From positions 1 to 36,330 of the forward strand of contig NZ_BCRA01000058.1 of assembly GCF_001552355.1 (NCBI RefSeq): a stretch of 36,330 bases of DNA. The letters run 5' to 3'. This stretch comes from Microbacterium resistens NBRC 103078. GTDB taxonomy: Bacteria; Actinomycetota; Actinomycetes; Actinomycetales; Microbacteriaceae. Position numbers and translations under genes: made by a program. Below are positions 7,852 to 16,762 of the stretch, piece after piece (within the stretch, counting starts at the first letter, position 1; every line of letters begins with the position of its first letter). The notes below the pieces were generated by a model. The model was not told the origin of the DNA and did no database searches. It was given only the letters and a program-made list of their open reading frames with translations.

Positions 7852-8760
7852 GTGACCGTCCCCTCCCCGTACGCCGACCGACTGCAGCGCATCCCCGTGG
7901 AGCGGCGCGAGGTCGAGATCGCCGGGGGACGGACGGCGTACTGGGTCTACGGGGACGAGACGGTCTCGGCCGACGCCCCCGCCCTCATCGCCGTGCACGG
8001 CTTCCGCGGGGAGCACCACGGCCTCGAGCCCGTGGTGGCGTATCTGCCCGGCATGCGAGTGATCATGCCGGACCTGCCCGGCTTCGGGGAGACGCCGGCG
8101 CTCCCGGGCAGGACGCACGACATCGAGGCCTACGCCTCGTGGCTGCGTGCGTTCGCGGCCGAGGTGGCGCCCGGCGCGGTGATCCTCGGGCACTCGTTCG
8201 GCTCCATCGTCGCCGCGGCGGCCGTGGCCGGGGGCCTCGCGACGCCGCGCCTGATCCTGGTGAACCCCATCGGGGCGCCGGCGCTGGAGGGCCCGAAGGG
8301 CGTCATGACCCGGCTGGCGATCCTGTATTACGCGCTGGGAGCGCGGCTGCCGCGTGCTCTGGGGACGGCGCTCCTGCGCAACCCGCTGATTGTCCGGGTG
8401 ATGAGCATGGCGATGGCGAAGACGAAGGATCCCTCCCTGCGGCGCTTCGTGCACGACCAGCACGACACGTACTTCTCCCGGTTCGCGGACCGCGACGTCC
8501 TGAAGGACGCGTTCGTGGCGAGCGTCTCGCACGACGTCAGGGAGTACGCGGCGTCGATCGACGTCCCCGTCCTCCTCGTCGCGGCGCAGCGCGACGACAT
8601 CACCCCGATCGAGGCGGAGCGGCGGCTCGTCCGCCTGTTCCCCGACGCGCAGCTCGTCGAGATCGCGCACGTCGGCCACCTGATCCACTACGAGACGCCC
8701 GCGGAGGCCGCCGGCGCGATCGAGCGCTTCCTCAGGCCTCTCGGCGCGCCATCCCGATGA
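7852..8760 (+). CDS. Alpha/beta hydrolase
   Basis: 302 aa with a full alpha/beta hydrolase set: IAVHGFRGEHHG (oxyanion loop) near residue 44, nucleophile elbow GHSFGS near 113, an acid in the AAQRDDITP segment, and the catalytic His in HVGHLIHYE near 280. An inserted helical lid lies between the nucleophile and the acid. No signal peptide. The substrate is not predictable. The 3' end overlaps the convergent Lrp regulator gene by 29 bp. Confidence 0.8.
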   Translation: MTVPSPYADRLQRIPVERREVEIAGGRTAYWVYGDETVSADAPALIAVHGFRGEHHGLEPVVAYLPGMRVIMPDLPGFGETPALPGRTHDIEAYASWLRAFAAEVAPGAVILGHSFGSIVAAAAVAGGLATPRLILVNPIGAPALEGPKGVMTRLAILYYALGARLPRALGTALLRNPLIVRVMSMAMAKTKDPSLRRFVHDQHDTYFSRFADRDVLKDAFVASVSHDVREYAASIDVPVLLVAAQRDDITPIEAERRLVRLFPDAQLVEIAHVGHLIHYETPAEAAGAIERFLRPLGAPSR

Positions 8761-9223
8761 GGCCGGCGACGCGGAACGGGATGATCTCGCCCATCGCGAG
8801 AGAGGTCTCGGTCCTCTCCACGCCGTCGATCGAGAGGATCCGGGCGTCCGTGTCGAAGAGGTGGCGCGCGTCGCGGCACGCGACGCGCGCGAGGATGTCG
8901 ACCGAACCGCTGAGCCCATGCGCCTGGACGACCTCGGGCACGCGGGACAGCTCGGTGATGATGCGCGGCAGCTCGGTCTGACGCACGCCGATGCTGACGA
9001 ACGCCTGCAGCGGGAAGCCCAGGACGGCGGGGGAGTAGGCGCGCTCGTACGGCAGGAACACCCCCGTCTGCTCGAGCCTGGTCATGCGGGCCTGGATCGT
9101 GTTGCGCGAGAGCCCGAGCCGTTCCGCGAGGGCGACCACCGTGATCCGCGGCTCGGCGGCGAGCGCGTCGAGCAGGTCGAGGTCGATGCGGTCCAGGGCG
9201 GCGGGACGTTCCGAGGCGGGCAT
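8732..9223 (-). CDS. Lrp/AsnC family transcriptional regulator
   Basis: 163 aa. The N-terminal winged helix-turn-helix covers about residues 8-60 (DRIDLDLLDALAAEPRI.., LAERLGLSRNTIQARMTRLEQTG). The C-terminal RAM ligand-binding domain follows, with the Lrp-type VQAHGLSGSVDILARV. It lies divergent from the branched-chain 2-oxoacid dehydrogenase operon and is the likely local regulator, sensing a branched-chain amino acid or oxoacid. Two GGCA-N3-TGCY palindromes, one over its own start codon, are candidate operators. ATG 9223 is the first Met before the conserved start of the domain. Confidence 0.85.
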   Translation of the reverse strand: MPASERPAALDRIDLDLLDALAAEPRITVVALAERLGLSRNTIQARMTRLEQTGVFLPYERAYSPAVLGFPLQAFVSIGVRQTELPRIITELSRVPEVVQAHGLSGSVDILARVACRDARHLFDTDARILSIDGVERTETSLAMGEIIPFRVAGLIGMARREA

Positions 9224-9307
9224 AGTGCCAAACCGTAGCAGGGTCACGTGACGCCTGTCTTGGCAACATGCTCAAAAGCCGTTCCAATGCTTGAGCCAGA
9301 TGCTGAG
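9219..9307. promoter_or_regulatory. Candidate Lrp-type operator region
   Basis: GGCATAGTGCC (9219-9229) is a perfect GGCA-N3-TGCC palindrome over the regulator's start codon. GGCAACATGCT (9262-9272) is a near copy 43 bp away, about four helical turns. ATGCT recurs at 9268, 9287 and 9300, and GCTCAA (9270-9275) is inverted at 9291-9296. The array precedes the dehydrogenase operon. Binding is inferred. Confidence 0.4.
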
Positions 9308-9386
9308 CGGACGTAGCCTCAAGGCAACGGCAAGGAAGCCCACGGAACGTCGCCCCACGAAGGCGGCTCCGACAAGGAGGACGACG

Positions 9387-10499
9387 ATGTCACCCAGCAT
9401 CACCCCGATCGCCGACACGGAGACGGATCTCGCGCTCACCGAGCAGCTCATCGCCCCGGACGGCACCCGCCGGGCCAATCCGCTCCTCGACCCCTTCGTC
9501 CAGGACGTGAGTCCCACGGACCTGCTCGCCCTCTTCCGCGACATGAGCGTGGTGCGCCGGATCGACAGCGAGGGGATCGCGCTGCAGCGCCAGGGCCAGC
9601 TCGGGCTGTGGGCGCCGTGCCAGGGCCAGGAGGCCGCTCAGGTCGGAACCGCGCGGGCGCTCCGCGGGGACGACGTGGTGTTCCCCAGCTACCGGGAGAC
9701 GGGCGTGATGTACGTCCGGGGAGCGGACCCCGGCGACTACACGCGCGCCTGGCGCGGCGAGGAGGGCGCGTCCTACGATCCCGCCGTCATGCACATGGCG
9801 CCGCTGCAGATCATCATCGGCGCGCAGACGCTGCACGCGGTCGGCTACGCGATGGGCATCCGCGCGGACGAGTCGGACCAGGTCGCGGTGACGTACTTCG
9901 GCGACGGCGCGACCAGCCAGGGCGACGTCAACGAGGCCATGGTCTTCGCGTCGTCGTACCGACTCCCCGTGGTCTTCGTGTGCCAGAACAACCACTGGGC
10001 GATCTCCGAGCCCGTGGCTGTGCAGTCGCAGTTCCCCATCGCGGGACGCGCGCCGGGATTCGGGATCCCCAGCCTCCGCGTGGACGGCAACGACGTCCTC
10101 GCCTGCGTGGCGGCCATGCGCTGGGCGACCGAGCATGCGCGGTCCGGCAAGGGCCCGGCCTTCATCGAGGCGGTCACCTACCGGCTCGGCCCGCACACGA
10201 CGGCGGACGACCCGACGCGCTACCGGGACCCGGCGGAGCTCGAGGCCTGGCGCGGACGCGATCCGCTGCTTCGGCTCGAGCGACTGCTCCGCGCCGAGGG
10301 CGTGCTCGACGACGCCCAGGCGGCGGAGATCGCCGCGGCGGCGGACGAGGCGGCGCGCACCCTCCGCGCCACGTGTCTCGCCATGACCACGCGCCCGGCG
10401 CTGGCCGTGTTCGACAACGTGTACGCGACCCCGCACACGGGCCTCTCGGAGCAGCGCGCCGCGTACGCCGACTACCTCGCCTCGTTCGAAGGGGTCTGA
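9387..10499 (+). CDS. bkdA: Branched-chain 2-oxoacid dehydrogenase E1 alpha subunit
   Basis: 370 aa. It is the thiamine-diphosphate-dependent decarboxylase half of E1 (alpha2beta2), oxidising the 2-oxoacids of Leu, Ile and Val. Visible are PCQGQEAAQVG, FPSYRETGV, and the thiamine-binding motif GDGATSQGDVNEAM ending in NN (CQNNHWAIS). The phosphorylation-loop-like region YRLGPHTTADDPTRYRD follows. AGGAGG at 9375-9380 sets ATG 9387. The leucine locus next door favours branched-chain over pyruvate dehydrogenase. First gene of a three-gene operon. Confidence 0.88.
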   Translation: MSPSITPIADTETDLALTEQLIAPDGTRRANPLLDPFVQDVSPTDLLALFRDMSVVRRIDSEGIALQRQGQLGLWAPCQGQEAAQVGTARALRGDDVVFPSYRETGVMYVRGADPGDYTRAWRGEEGASYDPAVMHMAPLQIIIGAQTLHAVGYAMGIRADESDQVAVTYFGDGATSQGDVNEAMVFASSYRLPVVFVCQNNHWAISEPVAVQSQFPIAGRAPGFGIPSLRVDGNDVLACVAAMRWATEHARSGKGPAFIEAVTYRLGPHTTADDPTRYRDPAELEAWRGRDPLLRLERLLRAEGVLDDAQAAEIAAAADEAARTLRATCLAMTTRPALAVFDNVYATPHTGLSEQRAAYADYLASFEGV

Positions 10500-10500
10500 C

Positions 10501-11553
10501 ATGACGACCCTCACGATGGGCAAGGCCCTCGGCGCTGCGCTGCGCCGTTCCCTCCAGGACGACGAGAAGGTGGTGCTGCTCGGAGAGGACATCGGAAAGC
10601 TCGGCGGCGTCTTCCGGATCACGGACGGCCTGCTCGCGGAGTTCGGTGCCCGACGGGTGATCGATACCCCGCTGGCCGAGTCCGGCATCGTCGGGACGGC
10701 CGTGGGGCTGGCCATGCGCGGCTACCGCCCGGTCGTGGAGATCCAGTTCGACGGGTTCGTCTATCCCGCGTTCGACCAAATCGTGTCCCAGGTGGCGAAG
10801 CTGCACTACCGCACCCAGGGGCGGGTGCCGATGCCGATCACGATCCGCATCCCGTGGGGCGGCGGCATCGGCGCGGCCGAGCACCACTCCGAGTCTCCGG
10901 AGGCCTACTTCGTGCACACGGCAGGGCTCCGGGTCGTGGCGGTCTCGAACCCGCAGGACGCGTACGTGTGTCTGCGTCAGGCGATCGCGAGCGACGATCC
11001 CGTGATCTTCTTCGAGCCCAAGCGGCTGTACCACGCCAAGGGCGAGGTCGACGAGGAGACCCCGCTCGCCGACGCCGCGCCGATGGGGCTCGCGCGTGTC
11101 GTACGCCCCGGCGCGGATGCGACCGTGATCACCTACGGGGCCATGGTCGGCACGGCCCTGGCCGCCGCGGAGGCGGCAGAGGACGAGGGACGCTCGCTCG
11201 AGGTGATCGATCTTCGCTCGCTGTCTCCGGTGGACTACGACACCGTCTGCGCGTCGGTACGCCGGACCGGCCGGGTCGTCGTCGCCCACGAGGCCTCCCG
11301 GGAGGCGGGGGTGGCCGCCGAGGTGATCGCGAGCATCACGGAGAAGTGCTTCACCTGGCTGGAGGCGCCGCCGCTGCGGGTGACGGGTCACGACATCCCG
11401 TACCCGCCCGCCAAGCTGGAGAAGCACCACCTCCCGGACCTCGACCGCATTCTCGACGCCGTCGACCGCGTCCTCGGCGACGACGCGCTCGTGCCGGGAG
11501 CGGGGCTCGGCCGCAAGGACGACGCGCGTCCGGTGACAGGAGCAGAGCGATGA
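10501..11553 (+). CDS. bkdB: Branched-chain 2-oxoacid dehydrogenase E1 beta subunit
   Basis: 350 aa. E1 beta carries the C-terminal transketolase-type domain. Typical segments are VLLGEDIGKLGGVFRIT near residue 23, DTPLAESGIVGTAVGLAMRG near 58, EIQFDGFVYPAFDQI near 80, and ARVVRPGADATVITYG near 200. It starts 1 nt after the E1 alpha stop and overlaps the E2 start by ATGA, so the three subunits are translationally coupled. Confidence 0.9.
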   Translation: MTTLTMGKALGAALRRSLQDDEKVVLLGEDIGKLGGVFRITDGLLAEFGARRVIDTPLAESGIVGTAVGLAMRGYRPVVEIQFDGFVYPAFDQIVSQVAKLHYRTQGRVPMPITIRIPWGGGIGAAEHHSESPEAYFVHTAGLRVVAVSNPQDAYVCLRQAIASDDPVIFFEPKRLYHAKGEVDEETPLADAAPMGLARVVRPGADATVITYGAMVGTALAAAEAAEDEGRSLEVIDLRSLSPVDYDTVCASVRRTGRVVVAHEASREAGVAAEVIASITEKCFTWLEAPPLRVTGHDIPYPPAKLEKHHLPDLDRILDAVDRVLGDDALVPGAGLGRKDDARPVTGAER

Positions 11554-12992
11554 CCCAGGAGTTCCGTCTTCCCGATCTCGGCGAGGGGCTGACCGAGGCC
11601 GAGGTGGTCCAATGGCTGGTCGCCGAGGGCGACTCGGTCGCCCTCAACCAGACGCTCGCCGAGGTGGAGACCGCGAAGGCGGTGGTGGAGCTGCCGTCGC
11701 CGTACGAGGGCACGGTCACGGCGCTGCATGCGGCGGCGGGGGACACCGTCGCCGTCGGAGCCCCTCTGATCGCCTTCCGCCTGCCCGGCGAGGAGGACGA
11801 GGACCCCGCTCCGCCGGCGGACGCCGTGAGCCCCGCGTCGGGGACGGCCGGTTCGTCCGGATCGGAGGAGGCGGACGACCAGGGCCCGGAGGCCGGACGG
11901 GACGCCGGGGAGGCGGCGCAGCCCAACCTCGTCGGCTACGGCGCCGCCCCTGCGGCGGCGGGGAGACCGGCGCGCCGCGCCCGACGCACGGTCACGGCCG
12001 CCCGGACAGCGGACACGACGGTGCTGGAGGCGGCGCCCCACGACGCGGTGGTCTCCGAGGCGCCGTCGCACACGACGGTCGAACGGCCGCGATCGACGCC
12101 GCCCGTGCGCGCGTACGCGAAGGCCCAGGGAGTGGACCTCGCCCTTCTCTCCGCGACGGTGGGGGACCGGGTGATCACGCGCGCGGACGTGGACGAGTAC
12201 CTCGGCACGGTATCCACGCGTGAGGAGGAGATGTCCGCCCGCGAGGGGAAGGTCTCCGGTCTCCGCTCGGGCGGGTACGACGATGGTGCGGCGCGCGTCA
12301 CCCGGACGCCGATCCGAGGGGTGCGTAAGCGCACGGCGGAGGCCATGGTGGCGAGCGCGTTCACCGCGCCGCACGTCACGACCTTCCACACCGTCGACGT
12401 CACCGCGACGATGGAGTTCATCGCGGCGCTGCGCGAGGACCGGTCTCTCGACGGAGTGCGGATCGGCCCGCTGGCCGTGGTGGCGAAGGCCGCGTGCCTG
12501 GCACTGTCCCGGTTCCCGGGCCTGAACTCCTCCTGGGACCAGGATGCCGGCGAGATCGTGGCGCACCACTTCGTCGACCTGGGCATCGCCGCCGCCACGG
12601 ATCGCGGGCTCATCGTGCCCGTGATCCGCGACGCGGAACGGCTGTCTCTCCCTGACCTCGCACAGGCGCTCAGCGCGCTCACGGCGACGGCACGCAGCGG
12701 GAAGACCCCGCCGGCGGACCTGCTCGGCGGCACCTTCTCCCTCACGAACATCGGCGTGTTCGGCGTGGATGCGGGGACGCCGATCCTGCCGCCGGGGCAG
12801 ACGGGGATCCTCGCCTGCGGCGCCGTGCGCCGACTGCCGTGGGAGCACCGCGGCGAGGTGGCGCTCCGTCAGGTCATGACGCTGAGCCTGTCGTTCGACC
12901 ATCGCGTCGTCGACGGCGCCGAGGGAGCGCAGTTCCTCAAGACGGTGGCGGATCTGCTGGAGAATCCCGCGCGGGCGATGCTGCTGGCGTGA
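11550..12992 (+). CDS. bkdC: Dihydrolipoamide acyltransferase E2 of branched-chain 2-oxoacid dehydrogenase
   Basis: 480 aa in E2 order. One lipoyl domain covers residues 1-78, with lipoyl Lys43 in EVETAKAVV. A long Ala/Pro/Glu-rich linker follows, then the peripheral subunit-binding domain (RAYAKAQGVDL..TRADVDEYL) near 185-220. The catalytic acyltransferase domain runs from about 250 to the end, with FDHRVVDGAEG (His451, Asp455). It transfers the acyl group to CoA. The E3 lipoamide dehydrogenase gene is not in the window. Start ATG 11550 overlaps the E1 beta stop and follows AGGAGC. Confidence 0.9.
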   Translation: MTQEFRLPDLGEGLTEAEVVQWLVAEGDSVALNQTLAEVETAKAVVELPSPYEGTVTALHAAAGDTVAVGAPLIAFRLPGEEDEDPAPPADAVSPASGTAGSSGSEEADDQGPEAGRDAGEAAQPNLVGYGAAPAAAGRPARRARRTVTAARTADTTVLEAAPHDAVVSEAPSHTTVERPRSTPPVRAYAKAQGVDLALLSATVGDRVITRADVDEYLGTVSTREEEMSAREGKVSGLRSGGYDDGAARVTRTPIRGVRKRTAEAMVASAFTAPHVTTFHTVDVTATMEFIAALREDRSLDGVRIGPLAVVAKAACLALSRFPGLNSSWDQDAGEIVAHHFVDLGIAAATDRGLIVPVIRDAERLSLPDLAQALSALTATARSGKTPPADLLGGTFSLTNIGVFGVDAGTPILPPGQTGILACGAVRRLPWEHRGEVALRQVMTLSLSFDHRVVDGAEGAQFLKTVADLLENPARAMLLA

Positions 12993-12994
12993 CC

Positions 12995-13031
12995 GGAGCC
13001 GGGCCCGTCGCGTCGCGGCGGGCCAGGCTCC
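12995..13031. terminator. Bidirectional terminator hairpin between E2 and the MFS gene
   Basis: GGAGCC-G-GGCCCG pairs with CGGGCC-A-GGCTCC around an 11-nt loop. The stem is 12 bp with one G/A mismatch, in the 48-bp gap between two convergent genes. There is no U tract, as is common in high-GC terminators. Confidence 0.65.
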
Positions 13032-13040
13032 TCGCGGCGC

Positions 13041-14357
13041 TCAGCGTCGGGAAAGACCCAGGACGCGTCGAGTGTGACGGCGCTCGCGGAGGATGAACGC
13101 GCTCCCGATGAGCCAGAGCGGCACCTGGGTGAGGAACGCCCAGCGGAACGCGTCGAGCGAGTAGCTTCCGGGAGTGCCCGCTCCCTGGAGGTCCAGTGCC
13201 AGCCCGATGAGGAAGATCGCCACGAGCGCGGCGAGGAAGCCTCCGCCGTTGACGATCCCCGTCGCGGTGCTGAGCCGGTGCTGCGGGTTGTGCGTGCGCG
13301 CGTGGTCGAAGGCGACCATCGACGCCGGGCCGCCCGAGGCGAGCGCGACGGCGAGGACGACGAGCAGCCAGATCGGCGCGGGCCCCGGCCATGCGATCAC
13401 CGCCACCCAGGCGGCGAGCTGGACCGCGACGGTCGGCAGGACGAGACCGAGCGAGCGGCTCGTGGGACGCCGCGCCGAGAGCGCGCCGATGAGGGGACCG
13501 AACAGGACACCGCACACGACGTAGACGGTGGTCACGAGCGAGGCGCCGGCGGTGCTCAGCCCCTGGCCTGCGGTGAGGAAGGGGATCCCCCAGAGCATCA
13601 TGAAGGCCGTGCCGGCGAACGGGGTGGTGAAATGCGTCCAGAACCCGAGCCGGGTTCCCGGATGGGACCAGGCGGCCCGCAGCGACACGCGCAGGTCCGC
13701 GCGAGAGGTCACGACGCGGATCGCCCCGGTGTCGGTGTTCACCGACACGTCCGCGGCGAACTCCGGGGGACGGTTGCGGATGACCGCGAACACGAGGACC
13801 GCGAACAGGACGCCGATCCCGGCGAGGCTGCCGAACGCGACCGACCAGCTCGTGGCGTGCAGCAGAGCCGCCATGGGGACGAGGGCCAGGAGCTGCCCGA
13901 ACTGGCCGACGATCCCGGTGAGCTGCGCCATGAGCGGGCCCCGCTGCGCCGGGAACCAGGTCGCGACCACACGCAGCACCCCGGGGAAGATCGCCGCGTC
14001 GCCGGCCCCGAGGAGCATCCGCGCCACGATGGCGATGCCGACGTTCGGCGCGAACGCCATGACGAGCTGCCCGGCCGCCATGAGCACCATTCCCGCCACC
14101 ATGACGGGGCGAGAGCCGTAGCGGTCCAGCAGGATGCCCACCGGCACCTGCATGAGGCCGTAGACGGCGAGCTGGAGGACGGCGAAGAGCGAGAGCGTGG
14201 AAGCGTCCGCCTGGAAGATCTGCGCGGCGTCCACGCCGACCGCGGACAGCGAGGTGCGGTTCGTCACCGACAGCAGATAGGCGGTGACGCCGACCGACCA
14301 GATCAGCCACATCCGACCGGTGTCCCAGCGCCCGACGGCGACGGGGGCGGTGGTCAC
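13041..14357 (-). CDS. MFS transporter
   Basis: 438 aa with about 12 hydrophobic helices. The MFS loop 2-3 signature appears as GILLDRYGSRPVMV near residue 75, and a related GPLIGALSARRP loop occurs in the second half. The N-terminus MWLIWSVGVTAYLLSVTNRTSLS follows a short cytoplasmic tail. The family includes nitrate/nitrite and organic anion porters. Its position between the two catabolic operons suggests uptake or export of a related acid, which is inference. The GTG start at 14357 was chosen because GAGGAG precedes it by 7 nt. Confidence 0.82.
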   Translation of the reverse strand: MTTAPVAVGRWDTGRMWLIWSVGVTAYLLSVTNRTSLSAVGVDAAQIFQADASTLSLFAVLQLAVYGLMQVPVGILLDRYGSRPVMVAGMVLMAAGQLVMAFAPNVGIAIVARMLLGAGDAAIFPGVLRVVATWFPAQRGPLMAQLTGIVGQFGQLLALVPMAALLHATSWSVAFGSLAGIGVLFAVLVFAVIRNRPPEFAADVSVNTDTGAIRVVTSRADLRVSLRAAWSHPGTRLGFWTHFTTPFAGTAFMMLWGIPFLTAGQGLSTAGASLVTTVYVVCGVLFGPLIGALSARRPTSRSLGLVLPTVAVQLAAWVAVIAWPGPAPIWLLVVLAVALASGGPASMVAFDHARTHNPQHRLSTATGIVNGGGFLAALVAIFLIGLALDLQGAGTPGSYSLDAFRWAFLTQVPLWLIGSAFILRERRHTRRVLGLSRR

Positions 14358-14430
14358 AGCGGGCTCCTCAGAGGGCGGGATGGGATTCCAGCCTACTCCC
14401 GGCTGCGTCCGTCGCCGTGTCCGACCGCTC

Positions 14431-15051
14431 TCACCGGGACGGCGCCAGCAGCGCGGCCGTCGCCATCGCGCGGAGGACGTGCGCGGTCTCCGCGGAGGCG
14501 CGCTCGGCGGCGCGGGTGCTGTGCGGAGTCGAGTTGATGAGCCCGAAGCACGCCTGCACCCGCAGCCGCAGCTGGTCCGCGCCGGCGTCGAGCAGCGCGG
14601 CGAGCGTCTCCTGCCACAGGTCGATGTACGCGCGCTGGAGGCGGCGGACGCGGCGGAGATCCTCGTCGCCGAGGTGGGTGACGTCACGGTCCTGGACACG
14701 GATGACGTCGGGATGGCTCAGGGCGAAGTCGACGTGGAAGCGGATCAGGGCGTCCATGCGCTCCGCGGGCGCGTCGCCGGAGGATGCGACGGCGCGGCCG
14801 CCCGCGACCAGGTCTTCGCTGACCTCGACGAGCACGGCGCCGAGCAGCGCCTGCTTTCCGGCGAAGTGGCGGTAGACGGCGGGGCCGCTCACTCCCGCGG
14901 CCGACCCGATGTCCTCCAGGCTGACACCGGCATAGCCGCGACGGGCGAACTGCTCCGAGGCCGCGTGGAGCAGAGCGGCACGCCGGCTCTGTTTGGCGCG
15001 GTCGCGGGCCGTCGCCGACTCCTGCGTCGGGACCGGCGGGGTCCTTGTCAT
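14431..15051 (-). CDS. TetR family transcriptional regulator
   Basis: 206 aa. The N-terminal HTH is at about residues 24-70 (RAALLHAASEQFARRGYAGVSLEDIGSAAGVSGPAVYRHFAGKQALLG), the TetR hallmark. The C-terminal ligand-binding region is helical. It is divergent from the methylcrotonyl-CoA carboxylase operon, with palindromic sites in the 147-bp gap. It probably represses that operon and itself, with an acyl-CoA from leucine breakdown as the plausible inducer. GAGGA lies 9 nt before the ATG. Confidence 0.85.
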   Translation of the reverse strand: MTRTPPVPTQESATARDRAKQSRRAALLHAASEQFARRGYAGVSLEDIGSAAGVSGPAVYRHFAGKQALLGAVLVEVSEDLVAGGRAVASSGDAPAERMDALIRFHVDFALSHPDVIRVQDRDVTHLGDEDLRRVRRLQRAYIDLWQETLAALLDAGADQLRLRVQACFGLINSTPHSTRAAERASAETAHVLRAMATAALLAPSR

Positions 15052-15056
15052 GTCAG

Positions 15057-15100
15057 TTAATCCTCGCTAACCTGGATCCGTTGGTTAATGAACACTAACC
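15057..15100. promoter_or_regulatory. Tandem TetR operator candidates
   Basis: GGTTAATGAACACTAACC (15083-15100) is an 18-bp palindrome with 14 of 18 positions symmetric. A related site TTAATCCTCGCTAAC lies at 15057-15071, matching TTAAT-N5-CTAAC with starts 28 bp apart. They sit between the divergent TetR gene and the carboxylase operon and are AT-rich relative to the surroundings. Confidence 0.6.
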
Positions 15101-15175
15101 GGTTTCCCGCTCCGGCACCACGCACGCGTCGTGTCCGCGCGGGGTCGATGGTCGTGGGTCGAGGAGGACGACACG

Positions 15176-15198
15176 ATGGCGAGCGGACGGCCGAGCCG

Positions 15199-15202
<4 letters not shown>
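15176..15202 (+). CDS. Eight-codon leader ORF coupled to the carboxylase gene
   Basis: ATG 15176 reads MASGRPSR and stops at TGA 15200-15202. Its ribosome binding site GAGGAGG (15161-15167) is the strongest in the region and matches those at 9375 and 18726. The stop overlaps ATG 15199 of the carboxylase as ATGA, and that ATG has no good site of its own. This suggests translational coupling through a mini-ORF. A frameshift in the strain or assembly is the alternative. Confidence 0.45.
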
Positions 15203-16758
<1,556 letters not shown>

Positions 16759-16762
16759 TGCC

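Noticed and set aside
10854..11549. Long upstream extension of the E2 frame through the E1 beta gene
   Set aside because: It runs through E1 beta in another frame, is Arg/Gly-rich shadow translation, and the lipoyl domain starts cleanly at ATG 11550.
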